Positions 8,632-16,900 of a stretch of DNA of 64,000 nucleotides are shown piece after piece (the stretch's first letter is position 1; every line of letters starts with the position of its first letter). The stretch is taken from assembly GCA_964412845.1 (NCBI GenBank), contig CAYPQM010000001.1:56293-120292 (forward strand), given 5' to 3'. Both the position numbers and the translations under genes were made by a program. Under the pieces are notes generated by a model. It did no database searches, was not told the origin of the DNA, and worked only from the letters and a program-made list of their open reading frames with translations. This DNA is from JAWWPY01 sp964412845 (lineage in GTDB: Bacteria; Actinomycetota; Actinomycetes; Streptosporangiales; Streptosporangiaceae).

Positions 8632-8733
8632 CCCGTACCCAGAACAACAGGTCACTGCCGACTCTTCTGGCGATTGTTTCACGGCAGCCGCTGGGGTGAC
8701 CACAGGCAGGCCTGCGGCTCCGCCAACTCTGCG

Positions 8734-8793
8734 GGTCAGTCGTCCGGTCAGTCGTCCAGTCAGACTGCTGGTCAGACTGCTGGTCAGACGTCA
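8734..8793. repeat. Five tandem 12-bp repeats upstream of the STAND regulator
   Basis: Five consecutive 12-bp units starting at 8734 follow the form GGTCAGTCGTCC, GGTCAGTCGTCC, AGTCAGACTGCT, GGTCAGACTGCT, GGTCAGACGTCA. They lie in the 337-bp region between the regulator (start 8631) and the mau-like cluster (start 8969). The constant core is GTCAG. An iterated GTCAG every 12 bp (just over one helical turn) would suit a cooperative DNA-binding protein, possibly the regulator itself. I see no other feature in this intergenic region. Confidence 0.6.
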
Positions 8794-8968
8794 TGGCCTC
8801 GCGCCCGGCCTCAGATCACAATGGCTCAGAGGCCAGCGCATCGAAAAGTGCCTTGAGTATGTGCAGGCCCCCACGGCGCCCCGGGGGAAAGGCACTACGA
8901 GGCGGAGGCACCCGGAAAGGGCGGTCGGCAAATGGCGGACAGGTTGATGTCGGCAAAGGTCCCTGAAG

Positions 8969-9559
8969 ATGCTCTCGGCTAGCCTGTTCGTCGCCGTGGC
9001 CGCAGGCCTGTGCATCGCGACGGTGCTTGCCATTGTGGGGATCATTAACGTTGAGATGGAGGGCCCGCAAGGCATCGAGCGTAACGGGCTGGCCCCTGGC
9101 TCCCGTGCCCCCGGCTGGACGCTCGCCGACTCTGCCGAAGGCGTCCACAGGTCCCCACCGGATAAGCCGCTGCAGCTGATCGTGTTCACGAGCCACTCGC
9201 TCAAGTCGTTCCCGTCAGTCGTGGACGGGCTGCGCGAGTTCGCCGCGCAGGCGGCCGAGGTGGATGTTGTTGTGTTGCTGCGCGGCCCGAGCGCGATTGC
9301 CGAGCCGGTGCTGCGTGCGCTCGGCCTGGATTACATCCCGGTCCTGACCGGGTCGCCGGCGCTGTATGGCCGTTACAACGTCCGCGCCACGCCGTGGATG
9401 ATGTTCGTCGACGCGCAGGGCAGAGTCCGGGCTTCCAGCCTGGTCAATCACGACTGGCAGATCTCGAAGTTGCACCAGCTGGCCAGGCTGCCGCTCGGAG
9501 CACCGGAGGCGCGACCAGGCGGACGCTCAGGACGGCGCACCTCGAGGGCGGGGGTGTAG
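8969..9559 (+). CDS. Membrane-anchored thioredoxin-fold protein, MauD-like, lacking CxxC
   Basis: This 196-residue protein has one N-terminal transmembrane helix (residues 4-27) and an outward-facing redoxin-like domain. The strand-turn where thioredoxins carry Cys-x-x-Cys reads FTSHSLKSF, with no cysteine. The cis-proline loop RATPWMMFVD is kept. It resembles MauD, which helps disulfide formation in methylamine dehydrogenase light chain, but must work without its own redox pair, perhaps as a chaperone. The basic C-terminal tail (about 30 residues) is unusual. It is the first gene of a tight six-gene cluster; the next ATG is 4 bases after its stop. Confidence 0.7.
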   Translation: MLSASLFVAVAAGLCIATVLAIVGIINVEMEGPQGIERNGLAPGSRAPGWTLADSAEGVHRSPPDKPLQLIVFTSHSLKSFPSVVDGLREFAAQAAEVDVVVLLRGPSAIAEPVLRALGLDYIPVLTGSPALYGRYNVRATPWMMFVDAQGRVRASSLVNHDWQISKLHQLARLPLGAPEARPGGRSGRRTSRAGV

Positions 9560-9563
9560 CCGA

Positions 9564-10106
9564 ATGGACGTCCTCATCCTGGGAGCAAAGTCGGGGCTTG
9601 CGGTGATGCTGCTGGTCGCTGGCGGGGCGAAGCTCGCTGACTTGGCCAGTTTCGCCGCGACGATGCGGCTGTTCGTGCCCAGGCGGATTCCGCAGGCGGT
9701 CATCCGCGGTTGCGCTCTGGGCGTCGCGCTCACCGAGTTCGGATTGGGCGCGGCCAGCTTGTCCGCGCCGTCTGCTTGGTGGCTGAATCAAGTCATCTTC
9801 GTGCTGGCCTGCGCGTTTGTTGGTGTCTCTGTGGTGGGCTATGCCTTGCACCGCGGACGGGCGTGCCGGTGCTTCGGAGCGCTGTCGCAACGGAAATTCG
9901 ATGCCGCGGGCATTCTGCGAAGCGTCGTGATCGGAGCCGTGGCCGCGGTCGCGATGTCTGGTGTCCGGCCAGCATCTGTCCAGGTCGGCGCGGCTGAGAG
10001 CGGGCTGCTCGCAGCCGCGGCCGTGCTGGTCGGCTTGGTGGCTCTCACCGCCGCCCGGGCGCTCGTGGTGAGCCGTGAATCAGAATCAAGGGTGACCGTG
10101 CCATGA
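9564..10106 (+). CDS. MauE/DoxX-like integral membrane protein
   Basis: The 180-residue protein has four to five transmembrane helices. It has the MauE-type signature GRACRCFGAL on a loop near residue 95-103, a Cys-x-Cys pair, and the GGAKLAD motif of the DoxX/MauE superfamily near residue 21. MauE passes redox equivalents across the membrane for disulfide formation in the MADH light chain. Here it would pair with the CxxC-containing MauD-like protein encoded next, whose ATG overlaps its stop by 4 bases. Confidence 0.75.
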   Translation: MDVLILGAKSGLAVMLLVAGGAKLADLASFAATMRLFVPRRIPQAVIRGCALGVALTEFGLGAASLSAPSAWWLNQVIFVLACAFVGVSVVGYALHRGRACRCFGALSQRKFDAAGILRSVVIGAVAAVAMSGVRPASVQVGAAESGLLAAAAVLVGLVALTAARALVVSRESESRVTVP

Positions 10107-10747
10107 AGATTCCCCTGTATCTCGCCGTCGCGCAGTGGGCGCTCCTGCTGTCGCTCGGCCTGCTGGTATTCATCCTGTACCGCCAGCTCGGACGGGTGTT
10201 CGGCCAGAACAAGCCGACCGCCGAGCACGGACCGGCGGTCGGGACCATGGCGGCTGCCTTCGAGTACAAGCGGCTAAGAGACGACAGTCTGCAGTATCTT
10301 GCGCCAGGCGACGGGCAGCCAACGCTGGTGGCGTTTGCCGACCCGAGCTGCCAGTCCTGCGATCGGCTCGTGGCCGCGATGAACACAGTCGATCACGCTG
10401 GCGAGCTGACTGGGCTACGCGTGCTGCTGCTCACTTCCGACCCGCCGAAGTACCTGCAGATCTCAGCCGCCTTCAGGTCGACGCGGCTGGAGATCGGGCA
10501 GATCGTGACGCGCGCCACCGTGCATGACTACCAGGCGCTGGCCACCCCGTTGCTGGTCGCGATAGACGCTTCGGGCGTGGTCCGGTCGGCTGGGGCCGCC
10601 TTTGAGGTCGCGGACGTGCGTGCGTTCAGCCAGGCCTGCCTGCTGCCGTCCCCCGATGTGACGCTCACGGTCTTGCCGACCGCACCGGATGCAGGAGAGC
10701 CGGAGGCGGCCGTCCCATCCACTGGATCAGCGATGAACGAGAGGTAA
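10103..10747 (+). CDS. MauD-like membrane-anchored thioredoxin with CxxC
   Basis: This 214-residue protein has an N-terminal anchor (residues 5-27) and an external thioredoxin-like domain with the redox motif DPSCQSCDR and the cis-Pro loop ATPLLVAID. It is the catalytic partner of the Cys-less paralogue encoded at the start of the cluster. By analogy with MauD it should form or shuffle disulfides in the exported Cys-rich protein encoded 7 bases downstream. The Ala/Glu/Pro-rich tail is probably unstructured. Confidence 0.75.
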   Translation: MKIPLYLAVAQWALLLSLGLLVFILYRQLGRVFGQNKPTAEHGPAVGTMAAAFEYKRLRDDSLQYLAPGDGQPTLVAFADPSCQSCDRLVAAMNTVDHAGELTGLRVLLLTSDPPKYLQISAAFRSTRLEIGQIVTRATVHDYQALATPLLVAIDASGVVRSAGAAFEVADVRAFSQACLLPSPDVTLTVLPTAPDAGEPEAAVPSTGSAMNER

Positions 10748-10754
10748 GTAAGCA

Positions 10755-11291
10755 ATGACGTGGAAAGAGTTCGGCGCGAACTTCGATGCTCGCGTGGGCA
10801 GCATGGCAGAGCGAGCAACCAGGAAATTGACCCGCAGAGATGCGCTGCGAGCCGGGGTCGTGGGCAGCGTGGCCGGCATTGCCGCGGTCACGCTCGGCCA
10901 AAGTGCGGCGGAAGCATATACCTACAGCCCTGGATGCGGGCCGACCCGACATTGCAGCAACTGCCGCGCCTACCCCAACGCCTGCCCTTCCGGCTATTCC
11001 CTGTGCAAGATAAGCGGTCGTTGCGGGACCCCGCCGTCGAACGGCGGGAGCGGCGGAGGGCATAAGAATCAGCAAGGGTTCTGGTGCGAATGGTCGGGCG
11101 GCATCTGGGAGTCTGCGCACAATCTCGGCCATGGCCACGGGTACACCCTCTGTTACGACTGTGTCAGCGGCAGCGACTGCTACGGATGGTGTACCTGTCC
11201 AACCGCCTGCATCTGCTGTAACTGCACCACCGCGGCGGATGTCCGCACCGAGCAGAAACGACTCGACCGATTGATGTCGTCGGCAGGCTGA
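10755..11291 (+). CDS. TAT-exported Cys-rich protein related to methylamine dehydrogenase light chain (MauA-like)
   Basis: The 178-residue precursor has a twin-arginine signal (TRRDALRAG at 26-34, hydrophobic stretch 35-48, likely cleavage after AEA at 54). The mature 124 residues hold 16 cysteines (61, 67, 70, 77, 84, 90, 111, 133, 136, 142, 146, 148, 152, 154, 155, 157) and four tryptophans (110, 113, 118, 145). Spacing such as RHCS..C, CPSGYSLC and YDC...DCYGWCTC recalls the MADH light chain, whose 12 cysteines form six disulfides and two Trp form the TTQ cofactor. The MADH heavy chain, amicyanin and MauG are absent, so methylamine oxidation is not implied. Clear export signal and an adjacent MauD/MauE pair suggest a heavily disulfide-bonded extracellular protein of unknown function. 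Confidence 0.7.
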   Translation: MTWKEFGANFDARVGSMAERATRKLTRRDALRAGVVGSVAGIAAVTLGQSAAEAYTYSPGCGPTRHCSNCRAYPNACPSGYSLCKISGRCGTPPSNGGSGGGHKNQQGFWCEWSGGIWESAHNLGHGHGYTLCYDCVSGSDCYGWCTCPTACICCNCTTAADVRTEQKRLDRLMSSAG

Positions 11292-11360
11292 CGTTGCGGG
11301 CTGAGCGGCCCACGGCGCTGTGCGCTGCCGGGCCGTGCCGTGACACCCAGGTGCTTCAGC

Positions 11361-11510
11361 GTGTCCGCGGCTAAGGCATTCCTGGCCACCGGAGCCGTGG
11401 CGGCCGGGCTCGTTATCGGCTGGGCCACGACCGGGCGAATCGCGGCGGTCGCCGTGCTGGCCGTGGTCCTGGCCGCCGCGAACGGCTATTCCAAGGCCTT
11501 CTCTCCTTGA
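11361..11510 (+). CDS. Small hydrophobic membrane protein (49 aa)
   Basis: A GTG-started frame encodes 49 residues with two hydrophobic stretches (about 6-20 and 25-40: GAVAAGLVIGW and AAVAVLAVVLAAANG) separated by TTGR. It lies in the mau-like cluster between the Cys-rich protein and a polytopic membrane protein, on the same strand, with 21 bases to the next gene. The ribosome site is weak (CAGG). Function is unknown; codon use fits coding sequence. Confidence 0.5.
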   Translation: MSAAKAFLATGAVAAGLVIGWATTGRIAAVAVLAVVLAAANGYSKAFSP

Positions 11511-11531
11511 GGCGCGAACTCGGCGGCCTCC

Positions 11532-12101
11532 ATGGTCGCTGCTCTCCCGGTCGGGAGATTCGCCGGGCGCCTCTCGCTGGTCGTCGCCTACGGAGTGCCT
11601 GCCATCATGGCCTGGGTGCTGCTTGGCCTCCTGGTCAGCGTCATACCGTTGGGTACCGCCGCGCTGATTGTGCTCGTGGCTTACGCAGGCTTCTACGGGC
11701 TCGTTGAGGCGTCAGGCCGCGCGCGGCCATCCCCGCCTGGGAGTAGCTGGCAGGTTCCGTCGAGTTGGGTGGTCGGTGTTTCGAACCGGCGGCGGGTCAT
11801 GATCTGGGGTCTCATGCTCGGACCCGGGTTCGCGACACGCAATCCCTACGCGGCCTTTGGGCTGCTTCCGCTCGCGGTGGCCGCGGTTGGCGATCTTTGG
11901 CCCGGAGTGCTGCTGGCGGCGGCGATCGGGATCGCGCACAGCACGGGCCGGGCGACTGCGCTGCTGCGCGGCGTGCGCCAGAGCGATGAAGCCGATTACC
12001 TGAAGTCGGTGCTCAAGCAGATGTACTGGCGAATGTTTGACGGCTTCGCGTTACTGCTGGTCGCCGGGGTAGCGATCATGATCTGCGGATACAGATTCTG
12101 A
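11532..12101 (+). CDS. Polytopic membrane protein, last gene of the mau-like cluster
   Basis: The 189-residue protein has about five transmembrane segments and a conserved-looking loop GPGFATRNPYAAFG near residue 97-110. It has only one cysteine (close to the C-terminus), so it is not a CcdA/DsbD-type electron carrier despite the setting. Position and strand link it to the export or maturation of the Cys-rich protein. I do not recognise the family with confidence. Confidence 0.6.
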   Translation: MVAALPVGRFAGRLSLVVAYGVPAIMAWVLLGLLVSVIPLGTAALIVLVAYAGFYGLVEASGRARPSPPGSSWQVPSSWVVGVSNRRRVMIWGLMLGPGFATRNPYAAFGLLPLAVAAVGDLWPGVLLAAAIGIAHSTGRATALLRGVRQSDEADYLKSVLKQMYWRMFDGFALLLVAGVAIMICGYRF

Positions 12102-12234
12102 CCTGGAACCTGCGCGCTAGCGGAGGCACGGCCGATGCTTGACGTGGCTGAGTTCGCCGCTGTGACGGTCTGCGGCCCTCACCTGACGGGCGGTTCACCG
12201 CCCTGCCTTGTCTCCCCTGCTTCCGCCCTCTAGG

Positions 12235-12251
12235 ATTTGGTTGTACCAAAT
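12235..12251 (+). promoter_or_regulatory. Operator-like palindrome upstream of FAD oxidoreductase
   Basis: ATTTGGT-TGT-ACCAAAT is a perfect 7-bp inverted repeat, followed by AGC, 56 bp before the TTG start at 12307. The TGGT...ACCA form is that of GntR-family operators. Related sequences lie at 17087-17110, 16947-16968 (minus) and 20424-20434 (minus), all at promoters of the same island. Confidence 0.6.
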
Positions 12252-12306
12252 AGCTGCCGGGCAGGCAGGCGCTGGCCCGGAGCTGAGGCAGGAGGCGGCA
12301 GGGTCG

Positions 12307-13539
12307 TTGGCGAAGCCCCGTGATGCCGAGATCACCGTCATCGGCGGCGGGGCGGTCGGCGCCGCGGCGGCCTACTTCCTGGCCCGCGGGGGGTACTCCG
12401 ACATCCAGCTGCTGGACGCCCGTGGCCTGTGCGAGGCGACAAGCAGCCAGGCCGCGGGAATGGTGGGCCAGGCCCGGCCCACCGTCGAGCGGGCCAGGCT
12501 GACCATGGCGGCGGCCGAGCTGTACCGGAGTTTCGAGGTCTCGACCGGCTACTCGATGGACTACCGCGAGTGCGGCGCCATCCGGATCGCCCTGTCGGCG
12601 GCCTCGGTCGCGGAGCTGACCCAGATCGCGGCGACCGCCAAGGTCACCGGCCTGCCGGTGGAATTCCTGACCGACGGTCAACTGCGGGACCTTTGCCCGG
12701 TGCTGGAACGAACCGATGGCATCAAGGCCGCCCTATGGTCGCCCACCTGCGGCTACCTCCAGCCGAACAGCCTGGTGGCCGCCTACGCCAGCGCCGCGCG
12801 GGACCTCGGCGTGACGATCGCACCGAACGCCGCCGTGACCGGCATCGGGATCGGGCACGGGGCCGTCCAGGCCATATCGACCAAGGAAGGCAAGTTCGCC
12901 ACCGAGCAGGTGATCATCGCCGCCGGGCCGTGGTCGGCCGCGCTGGCGAAACTCGCCGGGATCGAGCTGCCGATCGTCCCGGTGCTGCATGAGTACTTCG
13001 TCACCGAGCCGGTCCCCGGCTGGCACGCCGACCTGCCCTGCCTGCGCATTCCCGAGGTGCAGGTGTACGCGCGCGGCGAGAGCGGGCGGGTGCTCTGCGG
13101 CGGTTTCGAGAACCAGGGCACCAGCCTGGACCCGCGGACGGTGACCGTGGCTTCCCCGCTGCCCGCGGCGCCGGACTGGGACATCCTGGCCGGATTCGGT
13201 GCGAGCCTCGGCCGGTTCGTGCCCAGCCTGTCCGAGGCGGGCGTGAGCACCACGTTCCAGGGCTGGCCGACGTTCATCCCGGACGGGCGCTTCCTGGTCG
13301 GGCCGGTAAGCGCGATCCGCGGCCTGGTGCTCGCGGCCGGCTGCAACGCGCACGGGGTCTCCGGCTCCGCCGGGCTCGCCATGCACCTGCTGGAAAGCCT
13401 GGGCCCGGACCCCTCGCCGTACGTGCGCTCGCTCAGCCCGGATCGCTACCTGCCGCGCACCTGGTCATGGGAGGATGCCGAACGCCAGGCCCGCGCGGTC
13501 TACGAGACCTACTACCCGATGCCCGGAGTCCCGGCGTAA
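12307..13539 (+). CDS. FAD-dependent oxidoreductase (DAO/sarcosine oxidase-like)
   Basis: The 410-residue product has an N-terminal Rossmann motif VIGGGAVGAAAAYFLAR and the DAO-family C-terminal segment GCNAHGVSGSAGLAMHLLE. It should oxidise a secondary or N-methylated amine or amino acid with FAD. TTG 12307 is preferred because GGAGG lies at 12291-12295 and the dinucleotide-binding motif follows directly; a start at 12208 would add 33 residues without family support and would put the palindrome inside the gene. It converges on the SDR gene and is separated from the larger flavoenzyme (17151) by three minus-strand genes, all likely under one regulator. Confidence 0.82.
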   Translation: MAKPRDAEITVIGGGAVGAAAAYFLARGGYSDIQLLDARGLCEATSSQAAGMVGQARPTVERARLTMAAAELYRSFEVSTGYSMDYRECGAIRIALSAASVAELTQIAATAKVTGLPVEFLTDGQLRDLCPVLERTDGIKAALWSPTCGYLQPNSLVAAYASAARDLGVTIAPNAAVTGIGIGHGAVQAISTKEGKFATEQVIIAAGPWSAALAKLAGIELPIVPVLHEYFVTEPVPGWHADLPCLRIPEVQVYARGESGRVLCGGFENQGTSLDPRTVTVASPLPAAPDWDILAGFGASLGRFVPSLSEAGVSTTFQGWPTFIPDGRFLVGPVSAIRGLVLAAGCNAHGVSGSAGLAMHLLESLGPDPSPYVRSLSPDRYLPRTWSWEDAERQARAVYETYYPMPGVPA

Positions 13540-13610
13540 CACCGGCGCCTGCCGCGGCCATTCGGGCCACCCCGAGATACCTCACGCCAGTTCCGCAGCC
13601 GGAGGCCAGG

Positions 13611-14378
13611 TCACACCGCGGGGTGCATGGCGGTCAGGCCGCCGTCCACGTTCAGCGTGATGCCGGTGACGTAGCTGGCGTCCGGGCCGCACAGGAACGA
13701 GACGGCGCCGGCCACCTCGGCGGCACTGCCGACCCGGCGCAGCGGGCTGATCCGGCCCAGCGCCTCAGCGTCGAGGGTGGCCACGAACGGCTCGCTGAGC
13801 GGGGTCAGCACCCAGCCCGGCGCGACCGCATTGACCAGGATGCCCAGCGCCGCGAGTTCCACCGCCATCGACTTGGTGAGCGAGATGATCGCGGCCTTCG
13901 AGGCGTTGTAGTGCGCGAACTCGGCCTCGGACAGCTGGCCGTTGGTGGAGGCGATGTGCACGATCCGGCCGCCGCCCACCTCGCGCATCGAGCGCGCGGC
14001 CAGGCCGCTGATCAGCACCGGCCCGCGCAGGTTGATGTCCATCAGCGCGTCCCAGCTGGCCGCCGTGAAGTCGAGGAACGGCACCGGGGCATAGACCCCG
14101 GCGTTGTTGACCAGCACGTCGATCCGGCCGAACCGCTCGGTGACCGCGGCGACCAGTCCGGCGCAGTCGTCCACCGAGCCGACATCCGCCCGCAGCCCGA
14201 GCACGCGGTCCGCACGGCCGGGCCTGCTGGCCGCCTCGCCGAGCCTGCTGGCGGCCGCCTCGATCTCCGCCTGCTGGCGGGCACAGAATGCGACCGCGTA
14301 ACCGTCCGCGAGCAGCCGCTCGGCGCACGCATAGCCGATTCCCTTGGACCCGCCGGTGACCAGCGCGACTCTATCCAT
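13611..14378 (-). CDS. Short-chain dehydrogenase/reductase
   Basis: The 255-residue SDR has the cofactor motif TGGSKGIGYA, the NNAG motif, and the catalytic Ser (IASTNG) and Tyr-x3-Lys (HYNASK). The C-terminus (DASYVTGITLNVDGG) is classical. ATG 14378 follows a good GGGAGGA site. It overlaps the stop of the kinase-like gene by 8 bases, so the two are translationally coupled. It would interconvert an alcohol and ketone with NAD(P); the substrate is unknown but should belong to the surrounding amine-catabolic island. Confidence 0.87.
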   Translation of the reverse strand: MDRVALVTGGSKGIGYACAERLLADGYAVAFCARQQAEIEAAASRLGEAASRPGRADRVLGLRADVGSVDDCAGLVAAVTERFGRIDVLVNNAGVYAPVPFLDFTAASWDALMDINLRGPVLISGLAARSMREVGGGRIVHIASTNGQLSEAEFAHYNASKAAIISLTKSMAVELAALGILVNAVAPGWVLTPLSEPFVATLDAEALGRISPLRRVGSAAEVAGAVSFLCGPDASYVTGITLNVDGGLTAMHPAV

Positions 14379-15345
14379 CGTTCCTCCCGCTGGCCTGGGC
14401 GATGACCGATTCGAGCGCGGGGTCCGCCAGCTTGGCCCGGGTCCAGTGCCAGCGCTTGACGGCCTCGTCCCAGTAGTCGAAGGACTCGTCCGGCGAATCG
14501 CTGAGCAGCCCGTCCATCCCGACGAACAGCAGGGACCAGGTGTACTGGGCGGCGATGCCGAACAGCCGCGCCCGGGCCTGCTGCACCGGCTCATGGCGGC
14601 CGAAGTACGCCTCGCACAGCACCGCGATCTGGTCCGGGTTGTAGTCCCCCTCCATGGCCACGTCGCCTACATCGAACATCGGGTCGTTCATGCCGGAGAA
14701 GTCGTAGTCGATCAGCCGGACCCGCCCGTCATCCATGACGTTCTTGGCCAGCAGGTCGTTGTTGCTCGGCACCGGCGGCAGCCGGTGCGCATCGAGCGCC
14801 GACTGGATGCGGCGCATGGTCGGCAGGTGGTCAAGCAGGCCGTTAGGGCTGTCCAGGGAGTATTTCGCGAGCAGCCCGAGGTAGTCCTCCAGGAACTCCC
14901 AGATCACGATCGAGTTCCGCATCGGCGGCGCCAGCGTGTGCAGATCCCTGATGGCCCGGCCGATCCGGGGGATGTAGTCCCGGTGCGCGAGATCGGGCGT
15001 GTCCAGCGTCACGCCGTTGATGTACTCCAGCACGATCGCCGGGATGCCCGGCAGCGCCTCAAGGACCTGGGCGCCGACCCCGGATTGGCCGGCCGCGATG
15101 GTGTTGGCGATGAGGTCGCCGATGGGGATCATCAGCCCGAAGTCGTCCATCTCCTGGGTCAGGAACTTAACGACGTACCGCTTTTCCGCGCCGGTGGTGA
15201 CCAGGTAGGTGACGTGCGCCAGGCCGCCGAAGAGCTGCTTCCAGGTCAGCGGCTGCCCGCGGAGCACCGCCGCGGACCCGGCCGCCTGCTCCATCTGCGC
15301 GGCGAAACGCTGGTCCGCGGTGCTCCCGGCGTTCTGCGCGGTCAC
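14371..15345 (-). CDS. Choline-kinase/APH-like phosphotransferase
   Basis: From GTG 15345 the product is 324 residues. The catalytic loop reads SNNDLLAKNV and the metal-binding loop IDYDFSGMNDPMFDVGD, closest to the choline/ethanolamine kinase and LicA branch of the APH superfamily; the usual His before the first motif is replaced (SNND). It should transfer phosphate to a small amino-alcohol or similar substrate. Placed between the permease and the SDR, it likely handles the same imported substrate. A start further upstream at 15423 would overlap the permease gene and is less likely. Confidence 0.75.
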   Translation of the reverse strand: MTAQNAGSTADQRFAAQMEQAAGSAAVLRGQPLTWKQLFGGLAHVTYLVTTGAEKRYVVKFLTQEMDDFGLMIPIGDLIANTIAAGQSGVGAQVLEALPGIPAIVLEYINGVTLDTPDLAHRDYIPRIGRAIRDLHTLAPPMRNSIVIWEFLEDYLGLLAKYSLDSPNGLLDHLPTMRRIQSALDAHRLPPVPSNNDLLAKNVMDDGRVRLIDYDFSGMNDPMFDVGDVAMEGDYNPDQIAVLCEAYFGRHEPVQQARARLFGIAAQYTWSLLFVGMDGLLSDSPDESFDYWDEAVKRWHWTRAKLADPALESVIAQASGRNDG

Positions 15346-15379
15346 GGCAGCTGCCGCTGGTGGGCTGTGCGGGAGCTGG

Positions 15380-16900
15380 TCACGGCTCGGGATGGAACTG
15401 CTCGATCGCGATCGGGGCGGCATGCAGCCGGCGCGACCTGGCCGCGTAGAAGACCACGCCGACCAGCAGCGGCAGGCCGATGATCAGCCAGGCCATCGGC
15501 AGGTCCTTGAGGAAGAAGCCGCCGGTGGTGCCGGAGATCTGGTTGTAGGTGGGGTTGGTGGCCAGCCGCGGCCAGAGCAGGTCGAACGCGGTCAGGCCGG
15601 TGCCGACCACGGCGACGATGTTGACCGGCAGGCCCCACCGGCCCAGCGCGAAATGCCCCTTGACCTTGGGCCAGCCGCGCAGCCGGTAGATCAGCGTCAC
15701 GCCCATGACCAGGAAGTAGGCCAGGTACATGGCGGCGGTCGCGCCGCCGACGATGGACGGCGTCTTGGTGGTGAACACGAACACCGGGACGAGGGACAGG
15801 GCACCGATCAGCAGTACCGCCGCCCACGGCGAGCCGTCCTTGAGCGTCCTGGCGAACGTGCGGGAGAACGGCACCTGGCCATCGCGGGCCATCCCGTAGA
15901 TGTGCCGCACGGCACCAGTGAACATGGTGTTCGTCGCCACGATCAGGCCGATGGCGACCACCGCGAGGAAGATCTTGAACACCGAGCTGGACAGGTGCGC
16001 GGTGATCGCGTTCTGGGCGGGGACCCCGCCCAGCATGGCCGCCTTCATGTCCGGGATCGACGGGGTGAGGGTCAGGTAGAACAGGAACCCGCAGGTGATG
16101 GCGAACAGGTAGGCGCCGATCACCGCGCGCGGCGCGGACCGTCCCGCGTTCAGGGTTTCCTCGCCGAGCGTGCCGCCGTTCTCGAACGTGTACAGCACCC
16201 ACAGGGCGTTGAACACGCCCGCACCGAGGAACAGCGGGACGAACTTGCCGAGCGAGCTGAGCGCCTGGACCGACGCGACGCCCTTGGCGTCGGTGGTGAC
16301 GGTGGCCGTCTGGGTCAGGTTGCCGAAGTGCTTGGCGCCGAGGATGAACGTGACCAGGCAGACGATGGTGACGACGGACAGTTCTGCCACCATGGCCCAC
16401 TGGGCGACGCGGCCCAGGATGCCGATCTGCACCACGTTCCAGGCCACCGCGATCACGGCCGCTATCACGATGATGATCTCGTCGGTGGTGAAGCTGGGGG
16501 CCAGGTTGAACAGCGGGTGGATCAGCACCGGCAGGCTGGCGTAGTACGCGGTCATCAGCGGGAACATCGCGCCCGCGTAGATCCAGCCGAGCCACCAGCC
16601 GGTGCGCCGCCCGGCCAGGATCGTGGGCCACTGGTACATGCTGCCCGCGAACGGGTACTTGGACGCCAGCTCGGCGATGACCAGCACCATCGCGCCGACG
16701 CTGATGGCGACCAGCGGCCAGCCCCAGAACTCCGAGCCGCCCACCGAGCCCACGGAGAACCCGTACAGCGAGAACAGGCCGCCGAACACGCCGACGCCCG
16801 CGAAGGTCAGTGCCCCGTTGGTGAGAGTGGTGAGCGCGCGGCTCAGGTGCCCGGCGGCCGGAACAGCCTGCTCCGTGCCCGTGGTCTCGACTGTGCCCAT
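15380..16900 (-). CDS. APC-family amino acid/amine permease
   Basis: The 506-residue protein has about 12 transmembrane segments with the APC-type opening GALTFAGVGVFGGLFSLYGFSVGSVGG and ELASKYPFAGSMYQW. It should import an amino acid or quaternary amine into the cytoplasm. It is the first gene of a minus-strand operon (permease, kinase-like, SDR), divergent from the dimethylglycine dehydrogenase-like gene. The 250-bp region between them holds two related operator-like sites. Confidence 0.85.
   Translation of the reverse strand: MGTVETTGTEQAVPAAGHLSRALTTLTNGALTFAGVGVFGGLFSLYGFSVGSVGGSEFWGWPLVAISVGAMVLVIAELASKYPFAGSMYQWPTILAGRRTGWWLGWIYAGAMFPLMTAYYASLPVLIHPLFNLAPSFTTDEIIIVIAAVIAVAWNVVQIGILGRVAQWAMVAELSVVTIVCLVTFILGAKHFGNLTQTATVTTDAKGVASVQALSSLGKFVPLFLGAGVFNALWVLYTFENGGTLGEETLNAGRSAPRAVIGAYLFAITCGFLFYLTLTPSIPDMKAAMLGGVPAQNAITAHLSSSVFKIFLAVVAIGLIVATNTMFTGAVRHIYGMARDGQVPFSRTFARTLKDGSPWAAVLLIGALSLVPVFVFTTKTPSIVGGATAAMYLAYFLVMGVTLIYRLRGWPKVKGHFALGRWGLPVNIVAVVGTGLTAFDLLWPRLATNPTYNQISGTTGGFFLKDLPMAWLIIGLPLLVGVVFYAARSRRLHAAPIAIEQFHPEP

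Noticed and set aside
8734..8793. 12-bp repeats as a coding sequence (four-residue repeats in an antisense frame)
   Set aside because: The frame is short, has no ribosome site and lies in a promoter region; iterons or operator sites are more plausible.
10755..11291. Calling the Cys-rich protein a working methylamine dehydrogenase light chain (mauA)
   Set aside because: Heavy chain, MauG and amicyanin are absent and the cysteine count differs, so the name would over-state the evidence.
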